Shown: positions 14,598-26,312 of the stretch, one piece after another | How the letters are laid out: every line of letters begins with the position of its first letter | Numbering within the stretch: the first letter of the stretch is position 1 | From: Shumkonia mesophila | GTDB taxonomy: Bacteria; Pseudomonadota; Alphaproteobacteria; Rhodospirillales; Shumkoniaceae | DNA: 64,000 nt | Reading direction: 5' to 3' | Assembly (NCBI RefSeq): GCF_026163695.1 | Contig: NZ_JAOTID010000002.1 | Coordinates: forward strand, 539,513-603,512 | Translations under genes and position numbers: made by a program | Notes under the pieces: generated by a model | Databases searched by the model: none | Told to the model about the DNA's origin: nothing | What the model saw: the letters and a program-made list of their open reading frames with translations, nothing else

Positions 14598-16031
14598 TCA
14601 GGCCTTTTCGCTCTCCGTTCCCTTGTCCTTCTTGGCCGAGGCCTTCTTCGCCGGCTTCTTCTTGGTCTCGTCCTTGGCCGGCGCCGCGGCCTTGCCGGCT
14701 TCGTCCTCGTCGGGGTCGCGCAGCAGTTCCTCGCGCGTCACCTTGCGCTCGGTCAGCTTGGCCATTTCGAGCATGAAGTCGACGACGCGATCCTCGATCA
14801 GCGGCGCCCGCAGGCTGTCCATCGCCTCGGGGTTCTTCTTGTAGTACTCGATGACTTTCTGCTCCTGGCCGGGATAACGGCGCGCCTCGGCCACGACCGC
14901 CCGGTTGATGTCGTCCTGGGTGACCTGGATCTTGTTGGTCTGGCCGACTTCGGCCAGCACCAGGCCCAGGCGGATGCGCCGCTCGGCGATGGCGCGGAAC
15001 TCCGCCTTGATGTCGTCGTCGCTCTTGTCGCCGTATTCCTTCTTGGCGGCGTCCGGGTCCTGCTTGCGCTGCTCCTCGAACTGCGCCCAGATGCTGTTCA
15101 ACTCGGCCTCGACCAGGCTGTCCGGCACCGCGAAGTCGTACATCTCGGCTAGGGCGTCCAGCAGGGCCCGCTTGAGGCGCAGGCGCGAGATGGCCTTGAA
15201 TTCGCGTTCGTGCTCGTCGCGGATCGCCTTCTTCAGGCCGTCCAGGTTTTCCAGACCGGCCTTCTTGGCGAAGTCGTCGTCGATGGTCGCCGGCTTGGTG
15301 CTGCGCACTTCCTTGACGTCGACGTCGAAGACGGCATCCTTGCCGGCCAGGTCGGCGGCGCCGTATTCCTTCGGGAAGGCCACGCTGACGGCCACGTGGT
15401 CGCCGGCCTTGGCGCCGACCAACTGGTCCTCGAAGCCGGGGATGAACGATCCCGAGCCGAGGTCCAGGTGATAGCCGTCGGCCTTGCCGCCGGGGAATTC
15501 CTTGTCGTCAACCTTGCCGACGAAGTCGATGACGACGACGTCGCCCTTGGCCGCGGCGCGCTCGCCGGCGACCGGCTCCGAAACCTTGTTGGCCTCGGCC
15601 ATGCGCTGCATGACCTCGTCGATCTCGCTGTCCTCGACGTCGACCGTCAGGCGTTCCAGTTCGATCTTCGAGAAGTCGACCGGCGCGATCTCGGGCAGCA
15701 CCTCCACGGCCATGGTGTATTCGAGATCCTTACCCTCCTCGAAGGACGTGATCTCCACCTTCGGCTGCATGGCCGGCCTGACGCCGTGCTCGGTCATCGC
15801 CTTGGCGGTCGTTTCGCCGACCGTGCGCTCCAGCACTTCTCCCATGACGGAGGAGCCATAGCGCTTGCGCAACAGCGAAACGGGCACCTTGCCGGGGCGG
15901 AACCCGGGAATGCGCAACGTCTGGGAAAGTTGTTCAAGCCGGGCGGTGATCCGGTTCTCGATATCGGTGGCCGGAACGACGATCTTGAAATCGCGCTTCA
16001 ACCCCTCGGTCTTGGTTTCGGTGACCTGCAT
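14598..16031 (-). CDS. tig: Trigger factor
   Basis: Ribosome-associated chaperone with peptidyl-prolyl isomerase activity, 477 aa. The N-terminal ribosome-binding domain contains the signature GFRPGKVP (about 46-53). An FKBP-type domain occupies roughly 160-245, and a helical C-terminal chaperone domain ends in a Lys/Ala-rich tail typical of alphaproteobacteria. A TTG two codons upstream is possible, but GAG at nine bases favours the ATG at 16031. First gene of the tig-clpPX-lon block. Confidence 0.97.
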   Translation of the reverse strand: MQVTETKTEGLKRDFKIVVPATDIENRITARLEQLSQTLRIPGFRPGKVPVSLLRKRYGSSVMGEVLERTVGETTAKAMTEHGVRPAMQPKVEITSFEEGKDLEYTMAVEVLPEIAPVDFSKIELERLTVDVEDSEIDEVMQRMAEANKVSEPVAGERAAAKGDVVVIDFVGKVDDKEFPGGKADGYHLDLGSGSFIPGFEDQLVGAKAGDHVAVSVAFPKEYGAADLAGKDAVFDVDVKEVRSTKPATIDDDFAKKAGLENLDGLKKAIRDEHEREFKAISRLRLKRALLDALAEMYDFAVPDSLVEAELNSIWAQFEEQRKQDPDAAKKEYGDKSDDDIKAEFRAIAERRIRLGLVLAEVGQTNKIQVTQDDINRAVVAEARRYPGQEQKVIEYYKKNPEAMDSLRAPLIEDRVVDFMLEMAKLTERKVTREELLRDPDEDEAGKAAAPAKDETKKKPAKKASAKKDKGTESEKA

Positions 16032-16119
16032 GGACAAACACTCGGTTGGTTTCGTTGATCCGTAATACCAAAATTCCGCCGGACGTCGGCTCGGGCGTAC
16101 AAAGGGCTGGAACGGGAAG

Positions 16120-16204
16120 TGGTGCGGGCGGAGGGACTTGAACCCCCACGACTTGCGTCACAGGAACCTAAATCCTGCGTGTCTACCAATTCCACCACGC
16201 CCGC
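16120..16204 (-). tRNA. tRNA-Leu (TAG)
   Basis: 85-nt class II tRNA with a long variable arm. The acceptor GCGGGCG/CGCCCGC pairs perfectly, the anticodon loop TTTAGGT gives TAG, and CCA is encoded. It lies just upstream of tig on the same strand. Confidence 0.95.
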
Positions 16205-16281
16205 CGACCCCGGATAATCGGGCGGGGTCGCAACTCTATACATTTGGCGCCCTCTGTCAATCGGGCGCTGGTCGATTGTCG

Positions 16282-17712
16282 TCAGCCCTTGGCCAACGAG
16301 CGGATGGCCGATGACGCGGCGATCTTTCCGGCGCCGGTATAGGCCTCGTGGTTGTCGTCGATTTCGCCCAGTTTGTAGAGGTAGTTGATCATGATGCCGG
16401 CCGACTGCTGGAGCCCGTTGGCCGAGGTGTCGGCCAGCCAGTTCAAGCGTTCCATGCGGGCGCCGTTGGTCAGGTGGAAATGGGCCACCGGGTCCTTCGC
16501 CTTGCCGTCGGAGCGCCGCTCCTGCGTCAGGTAGCGGGCGCACAGGCGCATCAGCGGTCCCCGCAGCGCCTGGCAGACGGCGGGGTCCTGGTGCCAGGTG
16601 GCGACGTCGCCGATGAGCACCTTCAGCGTGCCCTTGGCGCCGCGCGAGCCGTCGGCGACCTGCGTGAGCGCCTTGCGTTCGGCCGGCAGCAGCAGGCGCG
16701 GTTCGCCGTCCGAAAGCGCGTGCTCCAGCCACGGCCGGAAGCCGGGGACCGGCGACAGCGTGGCGAAGGTCTTGAGGCCCTTGAACTCCAGGGCCAGGAG
16801 ATCGACCACGCGCTTGATCAGGAAGTTGCCGAAGCTGATGCCGGCCAGCCCCTTCTGGGCGTTGGAAATGGAATAGAAGATGGCCGTATCGGCCTTCTGC
16901 GGGTCCTGCACCGGGACGGACTCGTCCAAAAGATGCTGGACATTGTCGGCCAGCCCGGCAACCAGCGCCACCTCGACGAAGATCAGCGGCTCGTCCGGCA
17001 TGCGCGGGTGGAAGAAGGCGAAGCAGCGGCGATCCGAGGCCAGCCGGTTCTTCAGGTCGTCCCAGCCCTTGATGGCGTGGACCGCCTCGTAGGCGATCAG
17101 CCGTTCGAGCAGCGCCGCCGAGGCCGAGCGCCAGGTGATTTCCTGCAACTCCAGCAGGCCGACGTCGAACCACGAGGCGAGCAGGCCCTTGAGGTCGGCT
17201 TCCACCGGCTTGAACAGGGGGTCCTGGCGGGCCAGCGACAGCAGTTCGGCGCGCATGTCGACCAGGAACTTGATGCCGTTGGGCAATGCGCTGAACTGGG
17301 TCAGCAGGCGCAGGCGCGGCGCCTCCATCGCCTTTTTCAGCCGGGCTTCGGCGTGGTGCCGGGCGTCAGGGTCGGCGGCGGCCTGGACGGCGGCGATGGC
17401 CGCATCGACGGCGGCGCGGTCGACGTCGAATTCCTGGGCGAGGACGGTCAGGAATCGCCGCCGCCCGGTCTCGTCGAGGTTGAGGTAGGCCCGCCCCAGG
17501 GCGGCCGCCCGGGCCCGGGCCGACACCTCGCCGCCCCGCGCCGCCAGGCAGGCCAGCATCTGCTCGCGCAGGCGGGGGATGTCGTCGTCCGGCAGATGCG
17601 GGCGCATGCTGGCGGTTTCCGCGCCGTACTCCGAGCCGGCGATGCTCTGCCAGGCGTTGCGCAGGTTGCGCAGCGTCCGATCAAGAAATCCCGCTTTCGT
17701 TGCCTCGACCAT
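16282..17712 (-). CDS. Malonyl-CoA decarboxylase
   Basis: Decarboxylates malonyl-CoA to acetyl-CoA, 476 aa. The N-terminal half is helical (LREQML...ARAAALGRAYLNL). The catalytic domain carries FIEVAL-like FVEVALV, FYSISNAQKGLAGISFGNFLIK and the C-terminal signature HLTNGARMERLNWLAD starting at H413, followed by NYLYKLGEIDDNHEAY. I am confident of the family; rhizobial homologues are called matA, but no matB/matC genes are adjacent. The ATG lies two bases after the nnrD stop, so the two are probably co-transcribed. Confidence 0.93.
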   Translation of the reverse strand: MVEATKAGFLDRTLRNLRNAWQSIAGSEYGAETASMRPHLPDDDIPRLREQMLACLAARGGEVSARARAAALGRAYLNLDETGRRRFLTVLAQEFDVDRAAVDAAIAAVQAAADPDARHHAEARLKKAMEAPRLRLLTQFSALPNGIKFLVDMRAELLSLARQDPLFKPVEADLKGLLASWFDVGLLELQEITWRSASAALLERLIAYEAVHAIKGWDDLKNRLASDRRCFAFFHPRMPDEPLIFVEVALVAGLADNVQHLLDESVPVQDPQKADTAIFYSISNAQKGLAGISFGNFLIKRVVDLLALEFKGLKTFATLSPVPGFRPWLEHALSDGEPRLLLPAERKALTQVADGSRGAKGTLKVLIGDVATWHQDPAVCQALRGPLMRLCARYLTQERRSDGKAKDPVAHFHLTNGARMERLNWLADTSANGLQQSAGIMINYLYKLGEIDDNHEAYTGAGKIAASSAIRSLAKG

Positions 17713-17714
17713 GC

Positions 17715-19211
17715 TCACTCCGATTCCGGTTGCCGGGAATGGCCGGCGGCGGCACGCAGCCGGCGCAACACGCCCGGCACCCGTTCCGGCAGATCCTCGG
17801 CGATCAGCCCCGGCCCGAAATCGGCCGCCGCCGACCCGTGGACCCAGGTGGCGGCACAGGCCGCGCCGAAGGCGTCCATGCCCTGGGCCAGCAGGCCGAG
17901 GACGAAGCCGGCCAGGACGTCGCCGGACCCCCCGGTCGCCAGTTCCGGCGGCGCCGAGGCGTCGATGGCGGCCCGCCCGTCGGGCGCCGCGATGACGGTG
18001 TCGGACCCCTTCAGCAGAACGACGGCGCCCGATTGGCGGGCGGCCGCCCGGGCCCGTGTCAGCCGGTCGCCCTCCAGCTTGAACAGGCGGGCGAACTCGC
18101 CCTCGTGCGGGGTCAGCACGCAAGGGCCGCCGATCGCCTCGAACAGCGCCTTCGGCTTCCTGGCGAAAACGGTCAGAGCGTCGGCGTCCAATACCGTCGC
18201 CTTGCCGGCGGCCAGTGCCGCCAGCGCCCGGCGATGGGTGATTTCGTTGACGCCGGCGCCCGGCCCGACCAGCACGGCGTTACGCCGCGGGTCGGCAATG
18301 AACTCGCCGAAACCGCCACGACCGGCCAGCGGCTTCACCAGCGTGCCCGGCATGTCGGCGGCGTAGATGGGAAAGGCTTCCGGCGATGTCGCGATGGTTA
18401 CCAGCCCGGCCCCGATGCGCCGGGCGCCGCGTGCCGCCAGCCGGGCGGCGCCGGTCATTTCGCTGCCCCCGGCGATGACGGCGTGGCCGCGGGTGTATTT
18501 GTTGCTCTCGAAATTCGGCCACGGGTAGCGCTCCAGCCACAGGCCCGGCGCGTTGAACGCGGTCTGGGGGGCGATGTCGGCAAGCACCGCCTCGGGGATG
18601 CCGATGTCGGCGACCACCAGGGCGCCGGCCAGATCCCGTCCGGGGCGCAGGAAGTGCCCTGGCTTGGCCCTGAAGAAGGTGACGGTGACGGTGGCCTGGG
18701 GGGCGGCGCCCATGACCTGGCCGGTGTTGCCGTGGACGCCGCTCGGCACGTCGACCGCCAGGCAGGCGAGGCAACGCTGGTTGATGGCCTCGATCACGGC
18801 CCTGGCCGGTCCATCGAGGGGGCGCGCCAGACCGGCCCCGAACAGGGCGTCGACGACCAGTTCGCAACCGTCGAGAAGCGCCGGGCCGTCGAGTGGCAAG
18901 ACGTTGCCGGTCCAGCGCCTGGCATTGGCGGCGGCATCGCCCTTGAGCCTGGCCCGGTCGCCCAGCAGGGCAAGGCGCACCGGCCAGCCGGCTTCGCGCA
19001 GCAGGCGGGCGACGACGAATCCGTCGCCGCCGTTGTTGCCCGGACCGCACAGCACCACCGTCGGGCGCGGCGTCGGCCAGCGCTGGCGGATTTCGCGAAA
19101 GACGGCGGTTCCCGCCGCTTCCATGAGGGCAAGACCGGGCACGCCGGCGCGTGCGGCGGCGGCGTCCGCCTGGTACATTTCCTCGACGCTGAGCAGCGCG
19201 GTATCGGTCAT
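17715..19211 (-). CDS. nnrD: Bifunctional NAD(P)H-hydrate epimerase / ADP-dependent NAD(P)H-hydrate dehydratase
   Basis: Repairs hydrated NADH and NADPH. At 498 aa it fuses two domains: YjeF_N epimerase (about 1-210, with GPGNNGGDG at 56-64) and the ribokinase-like dehydratase (about 225-490, with HAVIAGGSEMTGAARLAA and the anion-hole motif GGSGDVLAGF near residue 435). The start MTDTALLSVEEM fits the family and drops 22 upstream codons. Bifunctional architecture as in E. coli YjeF. Followed within two bases by the malonyl-CoA decarboxylase gene. Confidence 0.95.
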   Translation of the reverse strand: MTDTALLSVEEMYQADAAAARAGVPGLALMEAAGTAVFREIRQRWPTPRPTVVLCGPGNNGGDGFVVARLLREAGWPVRLALLGDRARLKGDAAANARRWTGNVLPLDGPALLDGCELVVDALFGAGLARPLDGPARAVIEAINQRCLACLAVDVPSGVHGNTGQVMGAAPQATVTVTFFRAKPGHFLRPGRDLAGALVVADIGIPEAVLADIAPQTAFNAPGLWLERYPWPNFESNKYTRGHAVIAGGSEMTGAARLAARGARRIGAGLVTIATSPEAFPIYAADMPGTLVKPLAGRGGFGEFIADPRRNAVLVGPGAGVNEITHRRALAALAAGKATVLDADALTVFARKPKALFEAIGGPCVLTPHEGEFARLFKLEGDRLTRARAAARQSGAVVLLKGSDTVIAAPDGRAAIDASAPPELATGGSGDVLAGFVLGLLAQGMDAFGAACAATWVHGSAAADFGPGLIAEDLPERVPGVLRRLRAAAGHSRQPESE

Positions 19212-19369
19212 GGCCTCCCGCTTCGCAGACGAATTTCCAAGTATCATAATGGGTTGGACGGGCCGTCGAAAGGTCACAGATGGGTCTAGGCGTTCCAGGC
19301 GGGCAAGGATTATAAGATCGCCGCCATGACTGCCTGTGAATTTTCCAAGACCAAAAAGAGGGCAATCCG

Positions 19370-20638
19370 ATGAGAGTGTTGGTGTTGGGCGCCGGCGTGG
19401 TCGGCGTCACAACCGCCTATTGGCTGGCCAAGGCCGGCCATCAGGTCGTCGTGCTGGACCGCCAGTTGGGGCCGGGGCTGGAAACCAGTTTCGCCAACGG
19501 CGGCCAGATTTCGGCCAGCCATGCCGACCCGTGGGCCGGGCCGGCGACGCCGCTGAAGGCGCTCAAATGGCTGGGCCGCGAGGACGCGCCGCTGATCATC
19601 CGGCCGCGCCTCGATTTCGCGATGTTCGGCTGGTGCCTGCGCTTCCTCGCCAACTGCACGGCGGCGCGCAACCGCGTCAACACCGAGCGCATCCTCAGGG
19701 TCGCCGTCTACAGCCGCCAATGCCTGGCCCAGATCCGCGCCGACACCGGCATCGCGTACGACCAGGCCGAACGCGGCATCCTGCACGTCTATTCCGACGC
19801 CAAGGAATTCGAGGCGGCGGTACCCAAGGCCGCGCTGATGACCCGATACGGCTGCATCCGCGAGGTGCTGGACGTCGAGGGCTGTGTCGCCCGCGAACCG
19901 GCCCTGGCGGAATCCCGCCACAAACTGGTCGGCGGCACCTACAGCCCCGACGACGAAAGCGGCGACGCCTACAAGTTCACCGCCGGGCTGGCCGATATCT
20001 GCCGGGGCATGGGCGTGCAGTTTCGCTATGGCACCCAGGTGCGCCGGCTGATCGCCCATCGCAACCACCTCCTCGGCGTCGTCACCGACGGCGGCACGCT
20101 CAATGCCGACGACTACGACCTGTTCGTCCTGGCCATGGGCAGCTACACGCCGCTGCTGCTGAAGCCGCTGGGCGTAAGGCTGCCGGTCTATCCGGCCAAG
20201 GGCTATTCGGTGACCATCCCGACGGCGCCGGAAAATCCCGGTGGGGCGCCGCGGGTGGCGATCATCGACGACGAGCGCAAGATCGTCTATTCGCGTCTGG
20301 GCGACCGCCTGCGGGTAGCCGGCACCGCCGAGCTGACCGGCTATGACACCAGCTTGAGCGGCGCGCGCGCCCATTCCATCCTGACGGCGGCGATGGATCT
20401 CTTCCCCCGCTGCGGCGACGCCTCGCGGGCGGAATTCTGGGCCGGGCTCAGGCCGACCACGCCGGACAGCGTGCCGGTCATCGGCCGCACGCGCTTCGAG
20501 AACCTGCTGATCAACACCGGCCACGGCACGCTGGGCTGGACGATGTCCGCCGGGGCCGGCCGGCTGGTCGCCGATCTGGCCAGTGGCAAGGACCCGGACA
20601 TCGATCTGGACGGCCTCGGCATCGACCGCTTCGCCTGA
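19370..20638 (+). CDS. dadA: D-amino acid dehydrogenase (DadA family)
   Basis: FAD-dependent oxidative deamination of D-amino acids at the inner membrane, 422 aa. The dinucleotide-binding motif GAGVVG is at 7-12, with the family features ETSFANGGQIS, YPAKGYSVTIP and the C-terminal LINTGHGTLGWTMSAGAGRLVADL. GAGGG lies eight bases before the ATG. Divergent from nnrD, with 158 bases between. No alanine racemase (dadX) is next to it, so substrate range is not fixed by context. Confidence 0.9.
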   Translation: MRVLVLGAGVVGVTTAYWLAKAGHQVVVLDRQLGPGLETSFANGGQISASHADPWAGPATPLKALKWLGREDAPLIIRPRLDFAMFGWCLRFLANCTAARNRVNTERILRVAVYSRQCLAQIRADTGIAYDQAERGILHVYSDAKEFEAAVPKAALMTRYGCIREVLDVEGCVAREPALAESRHKLVGGTYSPDDESGDAYKFTAGLADICRGMGVQFRYGTQVRRLIAHRNHLLGVVTDGGTLNADDYDLFVLAMGSYTPLLLKPLGVRLPVYPAKGYSVTIPTAPENPGGAPRVAIIDDERKIVYSRLGDRLRVAGTAELTGYDTSLSGARAHSILTAAMDLFPRCGDASRAEFWAGLRPTTPDSVPVIGRTRFENLLINTGHGTLGWTMSAGAGRLVADLASGKDPDIDLDGLGIDRFA

Positions 20639-20663
20639 ACCGCCTTTCCGGCCGATAAGGGCT

Positions 20664-20774
20664 TAATTTCGGGAACACCATGGCTTAATTTCGGGGACAC
20701 CATATTTAATTCCGTAGTGAATTAAATATGGTGTCCCCGAAATTACCCCGAAATTACCTCTGTTCCCGAAATTA
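20664..20774. repeat. REPIN-like nested palindrome
   Basis: Two direct copies of TAATTTCGGGRACACCA (20664-20680 and 20686-20702) face an inverted copy (20729-20745) and further partial copies (GAAATTA at 20750-20756 and 20768-20774). The core is a perfect 27-bp inverted repeat (20686-20712 with 20719-20745) around the loop CGTAGT. This is the layout of REP/REPIN elements mobilised by RAYT transposases. No RAYT gene is in the window. Much more AT-rich than its surroundings. Confidence 0.75.
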
Positions 20775-20807
20775 CCTCGAGCTTGACGAAGCGTTTCCCC
20801 AGGATTA

Positions 20808-20822
20808 GAACATAACAGGAAC
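20808..20822. promoter_or_regulatory. LexA box (SOS operator) of imuA-imuB-dnaE2
   Basis: GAACATAACAGGAAC is an exact GAAC-N7-GAAC, the reverse complement of the alphaproteobacterial LexA operator GTTC-N7-GTTC. It lies 40 bases before the imuA ATG, as expected for LexA repression of this DNA-damage operon. Confidence 0.85.
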
Positions 20823-20861
20823 ATTTGGGGTGGTTCGTCAGGGTGGAGGCCTTGTCCCGTC

Positions 20862-21671
20862 ATGTCCCGATCGAGCGCGTTCCATCAGGCCGATCCGGCC
20901 GTGCTGGAGAGCCTGCGCCGTCGCATCCGGGGGCTGGAAGGCGCCTTCTGCCGGGCTGACGGCGGTGGCGTCCTGGGGCTGGGGGCGCCGGCCCTCGACG
21001 AGGCCCTGCCCTGGGGCGGTCTGCCGCGCGCCGCCCTGCACGAGGTGCAGGCCGCCGACGGCGGGGCCGCCGCCGGCTTCTGCGCCGGCCTGCTGACCCG
21101 CCTGGCCGGCGGCACGGGAACGGTGCTGTGGTGCCGGCGCGGCTACGGGCGCCGCCTGTATGGCCCCGGCCTGACCGCCTTCGGTCTCGATCCGGCCCGC
21201 CTGATCGTGGTGCGCGGGCGCAACGCCACCGATGTGCTGTGGGTGATGGAGGAAGCCTTGCGCAGCGGCGCCCTGGCGGCGGTGCTGGGCGAGGCCGAGG
21301 GGTTGAGCGTGACGGCGGCCCGGCGGCTGCAATTGGCGGCCGAGGGCGGCGCCACGGCGGCCCTGCTGCTGCGGGGGCGAGACGACGAGGGGGCGAGCCC
21401 GGCGGTGACGCGCTGGCGGGTGGCCGCCGCCCCCGGCGCCAGGGCCGAGGGGCGGCCCGGCGTCGGCCGGCCGCGCTGGCGGGTCGATCTCATCAAATGC
21501 CGCAATGCGGCGGGGGCGGCGGCCGGCGGCCCCCGCTCCTGGCTTGTGGAATGGACCGATGGACCGGATGGAACGACGGCGGGTGGTTTCGCTGTGGTTG
21601 CCGACCTTCGCGACCGATCTTGTGCGGCGCCAGGCGGCGACGGCGCGGCCCTCCTCCGGCTGGCCGGCTGA
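20862..21671 (+). CDS. imuA: SOS mutagenesis protein ImuA (RecA/SulA-like)
   Basis: Accessory factor of the ImuA-ImuB-DnaE2 translesion synthesis machinery, 269 aa. It has the RecA-like core (GLGAPALDEALPWGGLPRAALHEV near 38-61, then GTVLWCRRGYGRRLYGPGLTAFGLDPARLIVVR) and the DRVDLIKCRNG-like motif RWRVDLIKCRNAAG near the C-terminus. Preceded by a LexA box, so damage-inducible. Its last 113 bases overlap imuB in another frame, an unusually long overlap. Confidence 0.9.
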   Translation: MSRSSAFHQADPAVLESLRRRIRGLEGAFCRADGGGVLGLGAPALDEALPWGGLPRAALHEVQAADGGAAAGFCAGLLTRLAGGTGTVLWCRRGYGRRLYGPGLTAFGLDPARLIVVRGRNATDVLWVMEEALRSGALAAVLGEAEGLSVTAARRLQLAAEGGATAALLLRGRDDEGASPAVTRWRVAAAPGARAEGRPGVGRPRWRVDLIKCRNAAGAAAGGPRSWLVEWTDGPDGTTAGGFAVVADLRDRSCAAPGGDGAALLRLAG

Positions 21672-23171
21672 GCCGCCGCTGGCGACGGTGGCGGCGGGGC
21701 GCGGCGGCCTGCGCATCGCCGCCGCCAATCGGGCGGCGTTGGCCGGCGGCGTCCGGCCGGGCCAGCCTTTGGCCGACGCCTATGCCGTACTTCCCGAACT
21801 GCGCGCCCTGCCCGCCGACTCCGCCGCCGAGGCCAAGGCGCTGGACGGACTGGCCGCCTGGTGCGGCCGCTATACGCCATGGACGGCGGTGGATGGCGAG
21901 GGCGGCAACCCCTGCTCCGGTGCCGGCGGGCTGTGGCTCGACGTCACCGGCTGCGCCCACCTGTTCGGTGGCGAGGCGGCGCTGCTGCAAGACCTCGTCG
22001 GTCGCCTGGAGGGGCTGGGCTTCGCCGCCCGCGCCGCCCTGGCCGACACCCCTGGCGCCGCCTGGGCGGTGGCCCGCTTCGGCGAACTCGACGGGAATGA
22101 CTTGGCGGTAGTGCCGCCTGGCGGCCTGCGGGCAGCCCTGGCGCCGCTGCCGGTGGCGGCGCTTCGGCTCGACGGGGTGGCGGCGGAGGGCTTGCGCCGG
22201 GTCGGCCTGCGCCGGGTCGGCGACCTTATCGACCTGCCGCGGGCGCCGCTGGCCGCCCGTTTCGGCGAAGCGGCGTTGCGCCGCCTCGATCAGGCGCTGG
22301 GCCGCGTGGGGGAATCCCTGTCGCCGCGCCGGCCGGTGGCCCCCCTGCGCGCCCGGCTGGCCTTCGCCGAGCCGATCGCCACGCAAGACGACATCGCCGC
22401 CGCCGTCCGCCATCTGCTGGCCGACCTCTGCCGCCGGCTGGCCGAAGTCCGCCGGGGTGCCCGGCGGCTGGACTTGGTGCTTTATCGCGCCGACGGCACC
22501 TGCGCCGGCGCCGCCATCGGCACCAGCCGGCCGGTGCGCGACGCCGGCCACCTGGAGCGCCTGTTTGCCGAAAAGCTGGAGGGCCTGGACCCGGGATTCG
22601 GCATCGAGGTGATGGCACTGGCCGCCCCCGTCGCCGACAGCCTGGAGGCGCAGCAAGCCGATCTGGCGACCGGCGGCGCGGCGGCCGAGGAAGGATTGGC
22701 CCGGCTGATCGACCGGCTGGGCAACCGCCTGGGCGCGGCCAACGTGGCCCGCCTGGTCCCGCAGGCCAGCCACATCCCGGAAAAGGCCTGCCGCGAGGAG
22801 ACGGCGCTGGCCTCCTCCGCCCCGCCGCCCGCCGCCGCCGGCCAGGACGACTTCTGCCCGTCGCCGCCCCGCCCGCTCCATCTGCTGGCCTGGCCCGAGC
22901 CGGTCGACGTGATGGCGCCGGTGCCCGATCATCCGCCGCTGATGTTCCGCTGGCACGGCCGGCCGCATCGGGTCGTGCGGGCCGACGGCCCCGAGCGCAT
23001 CGCCCCCGAATGGTGGCTGGCCGAGGAGCCGCTGGACCCCGAGGCGGCCGAGCGGGCGACCCGCGACTACTATCGGGTGGAAGATGCCGACGGCCGCCGC
23101 TTCTGGCTCTACCGCCAGGGGCTTTACAGGGCCGACGGGGCGCCGCGCTGGTATCTGCACGGGGTGTTCCC

Positions 23172-23175
<4 letters not shown>
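21559..23175 (+). CDS. imuB: ImuB, inactive Y-family polymerase-like protein
   Basis: Organises error-prone lesion bypass by linking the sliding clamp, ImuA and DnaE2; about 538 aa. The N-terminus VVSLWLPTFATDLVRR and the region WLDVTGCAHLFGGEAAL show the Y-family fold. The acidic residues needed for polymerase catalysis are replaced (for example LWLDVTG where active enzymes carry further acids), as known for ImuB. The C-terminal part ends with the conserved RDYYRVEDADGRRFWLYRQG...WYLHGVF. The start is at MDRMERRR (21559) or three codons later; either way it lies inside imuA. Its stop overlaps dnaE2 as ATGA. Confidence 0.9.
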
Positions 23176-26305
<3,130 letters not shown>

Positions 26306-26312
<7 letters not shown>

